Assembly (NCBI GenBank): GCA_019348365.1
Contig: JAHWJO010000028.1
Location: forward strand, 1 to 17,086
Source of the DNA: Armatimonadota bacterium
GTDB taxonomy: Bacteria > Armatimonadota > DTGP01 > JAHWJO01
Length of the DNA: 17,086 nucleotides
Reading direction: 5' to 3'
Part shown: positions 1 through 7,071 of the stretch, in pieces
Position numbering within the stretch: the first letter of the stretch is position 1
Layout of the letters: each line of letters opens with the position of its first letter
Program-made: the position numbers and the translations under genes
Notes under the pieces: generated by a model
Told to the model about the DNA's origin: nothing
The model's database searches: none
The model's input: only the letters and a program-made list of their open reading frames with translations

Positions 1-1
1 A

Positions 2-1093
2 AAAGTCGGGGTGATCGGCTGCGGCAATATCAGCCCGGCTTACCTGCGGGGCCACCGCCACTTCAGCGACTTCCTCGAAATCACCACGGTCGCCGACCTC
101 GACCGCGCCCGCGCCGAAGCCCGCGCCGAAGAGTTCGCCATTCCGAGAGCCACCGACGTATCCACCCTCCTCGCCGACCCGGAGATCGAGATCGTCATCA
201 ACCTGACCATCCCCAGAGTTCATGGGGAAGTCGGGATCCAGGTCCTCGAAGCCGGAAAGTCGGTCTACAACGAAAAACCCCTGGCCCTCACCCGCGACGA
301 GGGGCGGCGGATGCTGGAAATCGCGGAGCGGGAGGGCCTTCGCGTCGGCTGCGCGCCGGACACGTTCATGGGCGCGGGAATCCACACCTGCCGCAAGCTG
401 ATCGACGATGGGGCTATCGGCGAGCCGGTCGCGGCGACCGCTTTCATGATGGGTCGGGGCCACGAATCCTGGCACCCCGATCCCGAATTCTACTACAAGC
501 CCGGCGGCGGCCCGATGTTCGACATGGGACCGTACTATCTCACCGCGCTCGTCTTCCTCCTCGGCCCGGTGAAGCGCGTCACCGGGGCTACCCGGATCAG
601 CTTCCCCGAACGCACGATCACCAGCAAGGCCAAACACGGCCAGACGATCCGGGTGGACGTGCCCACCCACGTCACGGGCCTCATAGACTTCCACCAGGGA
701 GCGGTCGGGACGATCATCCAGAGCTTCGACGTGTACGCCGCGCCCTTCCCGCCCATCACGGTCTTCGGGTCGGAAGGGACCCTCTCCGTCCCCGATCCCA
801 ACGGCTTCGGCGGGACGGTGCGCCTCTGGCAGAAGGGGGAGTGGCAGGAGGTCCCCCACGCTTACCCCTACACCGATCCGGGCCGCAGCATCGGTGTGGC
901 GGACATGGCGGTGGCGATCCGGCAGGGGCGAAAGCATCGCGCCAATGGGCGGCTCGCCTACCACGTCCTCGATCTCATGCACGCGTTCCACGACTCGTCG
1001 AACGAGGGGCGGCACATCGAGCTGGAGAGTACCGTCGAGCGCCCCGACCCGCTCCCTCCGGGGGACGTTCTCGAAGCGATCCGGCAAAGCTGA
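2..1093 (+). CDS. Gfo/Idh/MocA family oxidoreductase, copy 1 (5' end outside window)
   Basis: The frame is open from base 2 and encodes 363 residues. By alignment with the paralogue downstream only about six N-terminal residues are missing. The visible start (KVGVIGCGNIS) is the Rossmann fold GxGxxS dinucleotide-binding loop, so the in-frame GTG at 11 lies inside the fold and is not the start. The EKP motif (in VYNEKPLAL), which supplies the catalytic lysine in this family, is present. The C-terminal half has GGGPMFDMGPYYL where many members read GGG-D-G-H, so the usual histidine is absent. The family catalyses NAD(P)-dependent oxidation or reduction of sugars, inositols and related compounds; the substrate cannot be read from sequence. 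The protein is probably cytoplasmic, as no signal peptide is visible. It is the upstream member of a tandem pair. Confidence 0.9.
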   Translation, partial: KVGVIGCGNISPAYLRGHRHFSDFLEITTVADLDRARAEARAEEFAIPRATDVSTLLADPEIEIVINLTIPRVHGEVGIQVLEAGKSVYNEKPLALTRDEGRRMLEIAEREGLRVGCAPDTFMGAGIHTCRKLIDDGAIGEPVAATAFMMGRGHESWHPDPEFYYKPGGGPMFDMGPYYLTALVFLLGPVKRVTGATRISFPERTITSKAKHGQTIRVDVPTHVTGLIDFHQGAVGTIIQSFDVYAAPFPPITVFGSEGTLSVPDPNGFGGTVRLWQKGEWQEVPHAYPYTDPGRSIGVADMAVAIRQGRKHRANGRLAYHVLDLMHAFHDSSNEGRHIELESTVERPDPLPPGDVLEAIRQS

Positions 1094-1106
1094 ACAAGCT
1101 ATATAG

Positions 1107-1408
1107 GACGCGGGCCAGCGGCACACGGATCAAAACGGATCCACGCGGTTTAACCCCTTTGAACCGCAGAGGCGCGGAGACGCAGAGGACCCCACGACCC
1201 CCTGAAGAGGTGACAAGGTGAAGAGGTGAATGGGTGAGGGGTAGGTTCATCTGCGTTCATCTGCGGTTCCAAATAGATTTATCTGTGTTCATCCGTGTTC
1301 ATCCGTGTACATCTGTGGTTCCAAAAGGAGTTCTCAACGCCTCTGCGGTTCAAAGGGGTTGAATCCGCGTGGATCCGTCCCGATCCGCGTGACGCAGGCC
1401 CGCGTCCC
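1107..1408. repeat. Long imperfect inverted repeat (about 68-71 bp arms), MITE-like
   Basis: The left arm (1107-1174) and right arm (1338-1408) are near reverse complements. The core 1137-1174 against 1338-1376 matches almost perfectly; both arms contain the GCGGTTCAAAGGGGTT block on opposite strands and GGATCC near the outer part. The outer ends (GGACGCGGGCC against GGCCCGCGTCC) also match. The arms are separated by about 163 bases that hold short direct repeats. There is no transposase gene. It could be a miniature transposable element, a dispersed intergenic repeat, or a large RNA hairpin in the transcript between the two genes. The inverted symmetry is seen directly; mobility is inference. 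Confidence 0.75.
1246..1317 (+). repeat. Six 10-bp repeats of consensus TTCATCYGYG
   Basis: Units lie at 1246-1255, 1256-1265, 1278-1287, 1288-1297, 1298-1307 and 1308-1317. Units within each block abut with exact 10-bp period, and the blocks hold two and four units. Each block ends in the same GTTCCAAA-type tail (1266-1273 and 1318-1325). Variation is limited to C/T changes at two positions and single changes at the unit start. The array sits inside the larger inverted repeat. It has no spacers, so it is not CRISPR. Confidence 0.85.
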
Positions 1409-1430
1409 ATTCCATAGGAGTTTTAATCCA

Positions 1431-2540
1431 ATGAGCAATTCCAAAGTCAGGCTCGGCATTATTGGCTGTGGCAACATCAGCGGCGCGTACCTCAAAGGCT
1501 GCCCCCAATTCGAGAACCTGGAGGTCGCCGCCGTTGCCGACATCGACCCCGCCCGCGCGGAAGCGAAGGCGCAGGAGTTCAACGTCCCCAAAGCCTGCGA
1601 CGTGCCCGGCATCCTGGCCGATGAAGAGGTCGAGATCGTCATCAACCTGACCATTCCGAAGGCGCATGGGGAGATCGCGCTGGAAGCCCTGGCCGCCGGG
1701 AAGCACGTCTACAACGAAAAACCCCTCGCCATCACGCGCGGCGAGGGGAAGGCCATGCTGGAGCTCGCGGAGCAGAAGGGGCTCCGCGTCGGCTGCGCGC
1801 CGGACACCTTCCTCGGCTCCGGCATCCAGACCTCCCGCAAGGCCCTCGACGACGGCCTCATCGGCGAGCCCATCGGCGCGACGGCCTTCATGACCGGGCG
1901 CGGCCCCGAACCCTGGCACCCCGACCCCGAATTCTTCTACCAGCCAGGCGGCGGCCCCATGTTCGACATGGGCCCGTACTACCTCACAGCCCTGACCGTC
2001 CTCCTCGGCCCGGTCCGGCGGGTGACGGGGTCGGCCCGCGCCTCCTTCCCCGAACGCACCATCGGCAGCGGCGCGAAAAAAGGCCAGAAGATCCCGGTCG
2101 TCATCCCCACTCATATCGCGGGGATCATGGACTTCGAGGCCGGTCCGGTCGGCACGATCCTCACCAGCTTCGATGTGTGGGCGGCCAACCTGCCCCGGAT
2201 CGAGATCTACGGCTCCGAGGGCACCCTGAGCGTCCCCGACCCGAACATGCTCGGAGGGACCCCGAGGATCTTCCGGGACGGCGCGTGGAATGACCTGGAG
2301 ATCACCCACCATTACACCGAGCCGCACCGGGGCATCGGCGTGGCGGACATGGCATACGCCCTCCGGCAGGAGCGCGATCACCGGGCCAGCGGCCGGCTCG
2401 CCTACCACGTCCTCGATCTCATGCACGCCTTCCACGACGCCTCCGAGCGGGGCGAGCACATCGAGATGGAGAGCACGGTGGAACGACCGGCTCCTCTTCC
2501 TGCCGGGGATAACGTGAACGCCGCCGTGAAGCAGGCTTGA
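1431..2540 (+). CDS. Gfo/Idh/MocA family oxidoreductase, copy 2
   Basis: Encodes 369 residues, the usual family length. The ATG at 1431 is chosen because AGGAG (1416-1420) sits 10 bases upstream and the protein then begins MSNSKVRLGIIGCGNIS, with the Rossmann loop G12-C-G14-N-I-S17 in its normal N-terminal place. An upstream in-frame ATG at 1305 would read through the repeat element and is rejected. E96-K97-P98 supplies the probable catalytic lysine. Residues 173-185 (GGGPMFDMGPYYL) keep the aspartate of the family C-terminal motif but have Pro-Tyr-Tyr instead of the common histidine. It aligns with copy 1 throughout with only small indels and appears roughly two-thirds identical by eye, so the pair arose by tandem duplication. 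Likely a cytoplasmic dehydrogenase or sugar oxidoreductase; substrate unknown. Confidence 0.93.
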   Translation: MSNSKVRLGIIGCGNISGAYLKGCPQFENLEVAAVADIDPARAEAKAQEFNVPKACDVPGILADEEVEIVINLTIPKAHGEIALEALAAGKHVYNEKPLAITRGEGKAMLELAEQKGLRVGCAPDTFLGSGIQTSRKALDDGLIGEPIGATAFMTGRGPEPWHPDPEFFYQPGGGPMFDMGPYYLTALTVLLGPVRRVTGSARASFPERTIGSGAKKGQKIPVVIPTHIAGIMDFEAGPVGTILTSFDVWAANLPRIEIYGSEGTLSVPDPNMLGGTPRIFRDGAWNDLEITHHYTEPHRGIGVADMAYALRQERDHRASGRLAYHVLDLMHAFHDASERGEHIEMESTVERPAPLPAGDNVNAAVKQA

Positions 2541-2654
2541 GGCATCCGGGTACAGCTTTCTCAAGAGGAAGGCTTGCCTGGTAGTTGTTCCTTGTCTCGC
2601 CGACGGGACCGACTCGCCGGGAGGAAACCGGAGCTTCGGGAGGAAGCATACCCT

Positions 2655-3551
2655 ATGACCCTCCGCGCCTACGCCAAGCTGAATCTCCTCCTCCGAGTCC
2701 TCCGGCGCCGTTCGGACGGCTACCACGATCTCCTCTCCGTCATGCAGACCGTCTCTCTCCACGACCTCGTCACGCTGGAACCGACCGAGACGGAGGGTAT
2801 CCGCCTCACCGCCTCCGATCCTGCGCTCCCCACCGACGAACGCAACCTGGCCCACCGGGCGGCCATGGCCTTTTACGGGCGGTTGGGACTGGAGCCGTAC
2901 CTCGCCCTGCACCTGGAAAAGCGGATCCCCATGAGGGCGGGACTCGGGGGCGGCAGCAGCGACGCGGCGGCGGTCCTCACGGGGCTCAACCGCATCTTCG
3001 GCGGGCCGCTGGAGGCGCGGGAGCTGCACGCTCTGGCGGCCACGATCGGCTCCGACGTGCCGTTCTTCCTTCGGGGCGGCGGCGCGGTCGCAGAGGGGCG
3101 AGGCGAGCGGCTGACATCCCTTCCTCCCTTTACGTCGATGCATGCCGTTCTTGTCTGCCCCGGCTTCGGGGTGGAAACCCCCTGGGCGTACGCCCGCGTC
3201 ACCCCGAAGGATTCGATTCCCGCCGGACTCTCCGCCCTCCTCGCCTCCGAACGCCTGGAGTGGGACTCCCTGATCCCCTTCATGACCAATGATCTCGAAC
3301 CGCCGGTGAAGGCGGAGCACCCGGAGATCGAGACCCTGGAAAATCGCCTGACGGCGCTCGGCGCGCGACACGCGATGATGACCGGCAGCGGCTCCACGGT
3401 GTTCGGCCTGTTTGCCGGTCCCGAGGAAACCACGAGAGCGACCGAGGCGTTTGAACGGGACGGGATCCGCGCTTATGCCGTCACCGCGACCATGTGTGGA
3501 TCGGAATCGGTTCCCTCCGACGCGGATGAAGGAGGATCGGATGCGTGTTGA
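2655..3551 (+). CDS. ispE: 4-diphosphocytidyl-2-C-methyl-D-erythritol kinase
   Basis: Encodes 298 residues, normal for IspE. It phosphorylates CDP-methylerythritol with ATP in the MEP pathway for IPP and DMAPP in the cytoplasm. The start MTLRAYAKLNLLL carries the family's N-terminal AKLNL motif (K8). The GHMP-kinase glycine-rich ATP loop is PMRAGLGGGSSDAAA (residues 92-106). GSDVPFF (132-138) holds the probable catalytic Asp134, and MTGSGSTVFGLF (242-253) is the C-terminal GHMP motif. ATG 2655 is chosen over the in-frame ATG 2574 because GGGAGGAAG lies about 10 bases upstream and the earlier start adds residues unlike the family. The gene starts 114 bases after copy 2 of the oxidoreductase and its last 11 bases overlap the next gene, so translation of the two is probably coupled. 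Confidence 0.96.
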   Translation: MTLRAYAKLNLLLRVLRRRSDGYHDLLSVMQTVSLHDLVTLEPTETEGIRLTASDPALPTDERNLAHRAAMAFYGRLGLEPYLALHLEKRIPMRAGLGGGSSDAAAVLTGLNRIFGGPLEARELHALAATIGSDVPFFLRGGGAVAEGRGERLTSLPPFTSMHAVLVCPGFGVETPWAYARVTPKDSIPAGLSALLASERLEWDSLIPFMTNDLEPPVKAEHPEIETLENRLTALGARHAMMTGSGSTVFGLFAGPEETTRATEAFERDGIRAYAVTATMCGSESVPSDADEGGSDAC

Positions 3552-4299
3552 TCCTGAAGCGGTCCCGGCGGTCATCCTCGCGGGGGGACGGGACCGGGGG
3601 GCGCTGGCGGAAGCGACCGGGCAGCCGATCCGGGCGCTCCTCCCCATCCACGGCCGTCCGATGATCCACTACGTCGCGGGCGCACTGGCCGCCGCCGAGA
3701 CGGTCGGACCGGTGGCGGCGGTCGGGCCGGAAGCGCTGGCCGACGCTCTACCCGGCCTCCCGCTCCTCCCCGAAGGCCCGGACCTCCTCTCGAACATCCA
3801 GGCCGGGCTGAACGCCCACGCCACCGACGGCCCCGTGCTGCTCCTCACCACCGACATCCCGTTCCTCACCCCGGCGGCCGTGGACGACTTCGTCCGTCGC
3901 GGGCGGGCATCGGGCGCGGACCTCTGCTATCCCCTCATCGCGCAGTCGGTCAACGCGGCCCGGTTCGGGGAGATGCGGCGGACCTACGCCCGCCTGCACG
4001 AGGGACGCTTCACGGGCGGCAACATGATGCTCGTGCGCGCGGGGTTCTTCCGGCAGATGGAGCCGCTGGTATCGGACGCCTACGCCGCGCGCAAGCAGCC
4101 TTTCCGGCTGGCCCGCAAGGTGGGGATGGGGCTGCTCGTCCGGTTTATGCTGGGACGGCTGCGGATCGCCCAGGTGGAGAGCCGGGTGGGGACGCTGCTG
4201 GGAGGGTCCGTCCGGGCCATCCTCACGGAGTACGCCGAAATCGGGGCCGACGTGGATAAGCCCGAAGACCTCCAGCTCGCCGAAGCTCTCCTGCGGTGA
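3541..4299 (+). CDS. MobA/GlmU-like nucleotidyltransferase (NTP transferase domain)
   Basis: Encodes 252 residues. ATG 3541 has AAGGAGG (3529-3535) five bases upstream, inside the ispE coding end. The N-terminus AVILAGG (residues 10-16) begins the nucleotide-binding loop of the nucleotidyltransferase superfamily, but the usual GxGTR loop is degraded to RDRGAL and the lysine that often follows is Arg31 (RALLPIHGRPMI). LLTTDIPFL (101-109) holds the metal-binding Asp105, and GADVDKPEDL (235-244) the second acidic site. Such proteins join an NTP to a sugar phosphate, cofactor or alcohol phosphate. Neighbouring ispE suggests a link with isoprenoid or sugar-nucleotide metabolism, perhaps an IspD-like role, but sequence alone does not show this. 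The C-terminal part (about 180-230) is basic and hydrophobic and unlike classical MobA. Confidence 0.82.
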   Translation: MRVDPEAVPAVILAGGRDRGALAEATGQPIRALLPIHGRPMIHYVAGALAAAETVGPVAAVGPEALADALPGLPLLPEGPDLLSNIQAGLNAHATDGPVLLLTTDIPFLTPAAVDDFVRRGRASGADLCYPLIAQSVNAARFGEMRRTYARLHEGRFTGGNMMLVRAGFFRQMEPLVSDAYAARKQPFRLARKVGMGLLVRFMLGRLRIAQVESRVGTLLGGSVRAILTEYAEIGADVDKPEDLQLAEALLR

Positions 4300-4327
4300 G
4301 GGGAAATTGGGGAGTTGGGGACAGGGG
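4300..4327 (+). promoter_or_regulatory. G-quadruplex motif directly after the nucleotidyltransferase stop codon
   Basis: Four runs of GGGG (4300-4303, 4309-4312, 4317-4320, 4324-4327) are separated by loops of 5, 4 and 3 bases (AAATT, AGTT, ACA). The runs lie on the coding strand, so the mRNA 3' end could fold into a four-tetrad quadruplex. A role in transcript ending or stability is inference. The remaining gap up to 4514 is purine-rich up to about 4360 and holds no gene or clear hairpin terminator that I can see. Confidence 0.6.
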
Positions 4328-4514
4328 AAATTATGAAATTAGGGAGCCGAGGAGAGGGGGGCAACATTCGATCATCAGCCGTTCATCGGATCTGCGGCGC
4401 TAACGCTCTCATCTCCTCCTAATGAAACCTCCCTCGTCCCTATTCTGGGGCTGCGGGTATAAGTGCGACGGTCGCATGGAATCCCTCGGACCTTTTGAAG
4501 CTCCTCCGTCCGCG

Positions 4515-5426
4515 TTACGCGATGAAGCGGTCCCAGCCACCGTATCGCTCGCGGACGGGGCCGCGCGGAAGGCTGAGGAGGATCACCGCCACACCCGCGA
4601 CGATGCCGTTCCACCGGGCGGCGGGGGTCGCGCCGGAGAGGACGAACGGGGCGGCGGCGACCCAGAGACCCAGCAGCACGTTCAGGAAGTGCCCGGCGCG
4701 GGCGACCTCGGCGGTGTCGATCCCGGCGACGGTGACGATGAGCGCCCCGATCAGGTGATCGCTGCTTGCCGCCCCGCCCCGATAGCCCAGAACGTCGGGC
4801 GCGGCCATCAGCCAGACCCCCAGCGCGGCGGAGAGCAGCAGGGTCCAGGGGAGAGTGACGCCCCAGACCATCGAGGGGAGCCACCTGGAGGGGGATTCAT
4901 AGAAATCCGGAGTGCGGTCGTTCTTCGATCCGCCCTCCATCGTCCCGCCGCGCCAGAAAACCGTCCAGAACGACTCCCCCTTCCGCACGCTGTAGCGCAT
5001 GAACTGGACCATCGCCACGACCTCGTCGAGCATGAGGGGGATCATGCAGAGCATGATGAACGCCGCGAGCAGGCACAGGGTACACCAGTACCCTACCGTC
5101 ACCGGCTGGCTGATGACGAGGACGATGTGGACGAGGCCGAGGGGAACGACGAGAATCCCGAAGAAGAGGACCATCCTGGGCATGGTGCGCCACCGGGCCG
5201 GGCCGCCCATGAATCCCATCAGCGTCTCGAAGGTGTAGGAGAACGCCCCGAGTCCCGCGTCGGAGACGGGCCACGCTCGGGACATCTCGGAGTGGAGGAC
5301 GCGGCGGGTTCCCTCGCCGAAGAACGGCTCCCACGCGGCGGGGATGTAGCCGAGCTGCACGGCGGCGAGATACCGGGAGACGAACCATCCCGCGAACCCG
5401 AGTGCGATCAGCGGCGCGCGCTGCAT
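4515..5426 (-). CDS. VKOR-like membrane protein fused to C-terminal SPW-type repeats
   Basis: Encodes 303 residues from ATG 5426. Several hydrophobic helices are visible (about 5-24, 84-106, 111-133, 188-209, 224-240, 246-264, 273-286). VGYWCTLCLLAAF (111-123) is the CxxC (C115/C118) active-site helix typical of vitamin K epoxide reductase family proteins, which in bacteria reoxidise DsbA-type thiol oxidases in the membrane. The pair of loop cysteines found in many VKORs is missing from residues 1-110. The C-terminal part contains two SPW-like units (LGVWLMAAPDVLG and LGLWVAAAPFVLS). ATG 5426 has no Shine-Dalgarno. Upstream in-frame codons (5450-5427) read WTCTPSSW, which continues the family-like sequence, so the true start may lie upstream. 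It lies just downstream of sppA in the same frame, probably one operon. Confidence 0.8.
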   Translation of the reverse strand: MQRAPLIALGFAGWFVSRYLAAVQLGYIPAAWEPFFGEGTRRVLHSEMSRAWPVSDAGLGAFSYTFETLMGFMGGPARWRTMPRMVLFFGILVVPLGLVHIVLVISQPVTVGYWCTLCLLAAFIMLCMIPLMLDEVVAMVQFMRYSVRKGESFWTVFWRGGTMEGGSKNDRTPDFYESPSRWLPSMVWGVTLPWTLLLSAALGVWLMAAPDVLGYRGGAASSDHLIGALIVTVAGIDTAEVARAGHFLNVLLGLWVAAAPFVLSGATPAARWNGIVAGVAVILLSLPRGPVRERYGGWDRFIA

Positions 5427-5504
5427 CCATGAGGAGGGCGTGCAGGTCCACCCCGGCAGGATTTCCGGCCCTATCCGGGTGCGGAACCGGACCGGAGCCG
5501 AATA

Positions 5505-6677
5505 TTAGCGGAGGCCCGGTTGCGCGCCCGGCGTGCGGAGGAGCCCCTGGATCGCCTGCTGGACGCGGGGGTCGGCGAGGAGGCGGAGGGTCCGCATCGC
5601 CTGCGCCGTTTCGGACGCGGCGCCGGATTCTATCTCGAAGAGGCCGGAGAAGAGGCCCTTGCGCCCGAACTCCTTCACCTTCGGCTCGCCTTCGATGCCG
5701 CCCTTCTTGCCGGCGTACCGGACCGCCTCTTTCAATCCGCCCAGCTCGTCCACCAGCTTGTATTTGTGCGCCTGCGCGCCGGTCATGACGCGCCCGTCGG
5801 CGACCTTGAGGACCTGCTCGCGGGGGAGGTTGCGGCCCTCCACGACGGCGGTGACGAACTGACCGTACACGTCCATGATCATGGTCTGGAGGAGGGTGCG
5901 TTCTTCGGGGGAGAGGGGCCGCGCGATGTTCCCGATATCCTTGAACTTGCCGCTCTTGATGACCGCCATATCGACGCCCCACCGGTTGAACAGCTCGTGG
6001 AGGACGGGGTACTCCATGATGACCCCGATGCTGGCGGTCATGGTGCTGGGCACGGCGAAGATGTGGTCGGCAGCGGCGGCGATGAAGTACCCCCCGGAGG
6101 CGGCCACGTCGCCCATGGAGACGATGATCGGCTTCTTCTTCTCCTTGCGGAGCCGGAGGATCTCGTTGTAGACCTCCTGGGAGCCCGCCGGGCTGCCGCC
6201 GGGGCTGTTGATCCGGAGGACGATGGCTTTGACGTTGTCATCCTTCGCGGCTTCTTCCAGGTGCTTGATGATCGTCTCGGAGCTGGCGGTAGTGCTGCCC
6301 CCCAGCAGGCCGCCTTCCGACGCGCCCGCCGTAATGACGCCGGAGACGCGCACGAGTCCGACGCGGGGGCCGGACGCGCCGCCGGATTCGCCGCCCATCA
6401 TCAGGGCGACGATCCCCATGAACGCGAAGACAAAGAGCAGCAGCCAGGGACCGCACCCGAACAGCAGTCCCCAGAAGATCGGGGGCACGCCGCGCCGCTC
6501 CGGGGGGGCGGGTGGCGGCGTACGGAGGCGCTCGGTACGCGGGGGAGGCGCCGTACTCCGTTGCTCGGCGCGCGGGGGAGTCGTTGTCCGCTCCTCTTCC
6601 GGGATTTCGGCGGCGAGGGCGGGTTCTTCCGATTCCTCGGAGGGGGGCGGCGTATGGGATAACTCGTCGGAATTCAT
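5505..6677 (-). CDS. sppA: Signal peptide peptidase SppA, S49 family
   Basis: Encodes 390 residues. A membrane serine peptidase of the single-domain S49 type, which degrades leftover signal peptides and acts in envelope quality control. Residues 1-65 are Pro/Glu/Arg-rich and probably cytoplasmic; one membrane helix (about 67-95) anchors the protein. The S49 core follows: VLRINSPGG (153-161), the nucleophile Ser194 in VAASGGYF, and SGKFKD (242-247), where Lys246 lies 52 residues after the serine, the spacing I recall for the Bacillus SppA Ser/Lys dyad. ATG 6677 is chosen because ACAGGAG precedes it by about six bases; a longer in-frame extension would be antisense to the tRNA gene. The long charged tail before the membrane helix is unusual for the family. 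The gene is divergent from the tRNA and upstream of the VKOR-SPW gene. Confidence 0.93.
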   Translation of the reverse strand: MNSDELSHTPPPSEESEEPALAAEIPEEERTTTPPRAEQRSTAPPPRTERLRTPPPAPPERRGVPPIFWGLLFGCGPWLLLFVFAFMGIVALMMGGESGGASGPRVGLVRVSGVITAGASEGGLLGGSTTASSETIIKHLEEAAKDDNVKAIVLRINSPGGSPAGSQEVYNEILRLRKEKKKPIIVSMGDVAASGGYFIAAAADHIFAVPSTMTASIGVIMEYPVLHELFNRWGVDMAVIKSGKFKDIGNIARPLSPEERTLLQTMIMDVYGQFVTAVVEGRNLPREQVLKVADGRVMTGAQAHKYKLVDELGGLKEAVRYAGKKGGIEGEPKVKEFGRKGLFSGLFEIESGAASETAQAMRTLRLLADPRVQQAIQGLLRTPGAQPGLR

Positions 6678-6782
6678 CGAATCTCCTGTAAGGGAATAAG
6701 ATTGGGAGTGGGTGAGGGGACCGGGTGCCGGATGGAGGTCCGGTATGCCCCGGTAACCGATCATGAGCTGTTCTTCGCCACC

Positions 6783-6811
6783 TTGACGGTCGGAAGGGAT
6801 CGGCTTAGAAT
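6783..6811 (+). promoter_or_regulatory. sigma70-type promoter for tRNA-Leu
   Basis: A -35 box TTGACG (6783-6788) and a -10 box TAGAAT (6806-6811) are separated by exactly 17 bases; each matches five of six consensus positions. Transcription would start near 6818-6820, about 70 bases before the mature tRNA. No other promoter of this quality was seen in the window. Confidence 0.7.
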
Positions 6812-6889
6812 AAGAGAGGTCCGCGGCGCACCTGAACGAATCGGGGGACGGCCCCTCGGAACCTCCTCCGGTGGCCGAAGCGTCCACGG

Positions 6890-6972
6890 GCCGAAGTGGC
6901 GGAATGGCAGACGCGGCGGTCTCAAAAACCGTTGGGGTAACACCCGTGTGGGTTCGAATCCCACCTTCGGCA
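6890..6972 (+). tRNA. tRNA-Leu (anticodon CAA)
   Basis: An 83-base class II tRNA. The acceptor arm GCCGAAG (6890-6896) pairs fully with CTTCGGC (6965-6971), with discriminator A at 6972. The anticodon stem GCGGT/ACCGT (6916-6920, 6928-6932) encloses loop CTCAAAA, giving anticodon CAA (6923-6925), which reads UUG. A long variable arm (GGGT-AAC-ACCC) marks leucine identity. The T arm is GTGGG-TTCGAAT-CCCAC (6948-6964). CCA is not encoded. No integrase or duplicated tRNA end lies next to it. Confidence 0.96.
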
Positions 6973-7071
6973 TACACATCTTCGGCAGTCCCATGCGGCA
7001 GCTGGCGTAAGGGCCGCGACGGACTCCCCATTTATTCTACCTCTTGCCCTCTTCACACAAAAATCCTTCTC

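Larger units (their letters stand above)
1094..1430. other. 337-base gap between the two oxidoreductase genes, filled by a repeat element
   Basis: No credible gene lies here. Almost the whole gap (1107-1408) is an inverted repeat with an inner array of 10-bp repeats, listed separately. The Shine-Dalgarno AGGAG (1416-1420) of the next gene lies just outside the right arm. No convincing sigma70 promoter was seen. Short frames that run across the gap on both strands consist of translated repeat units and were not called. Confidence 0.8.

Noticed and set aside
1246..1317. CRISPR-like array
   Set aside because: Units are 10 bases and adjoin directly without unique spacers; no cas genes are present.
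1350..3647. 765-residue minus-strand open frame
   Set aside because: It lies opposite the oxidoreductase and ispE genes. Arg/Gly/Ala/Pro-rich composition and no family motif mark it as a high-G+C shadow frame.
4422..5432. 336-residue plus-strand frame rich in Asp, Glu, Gly and Arg
   Set aside because: Antisense to the VKOR-SPW gene, which has clear membrane helices and a CxxC motif; composition is that of a shadow frame.
5520..6662. 380-residue plus-strand frame
   Set aside because: Antisense to sppA, whose catalytic motifs are intact.
6890..6972. tRNA as an integration site for a mobile island
   Set aside because: No integrase gene and no duplicated tRNA 3' end were found nearby.
6678..7031. 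N-terminal extension of SppA containing GGIRTHTGVTPTVFETAASAIPP
   Set aside because: It is the antisense translation of the tRNA-Leu gene, a well-known source of false protein starts. The ATG at 6677 has its own Shine-Dalgarno.
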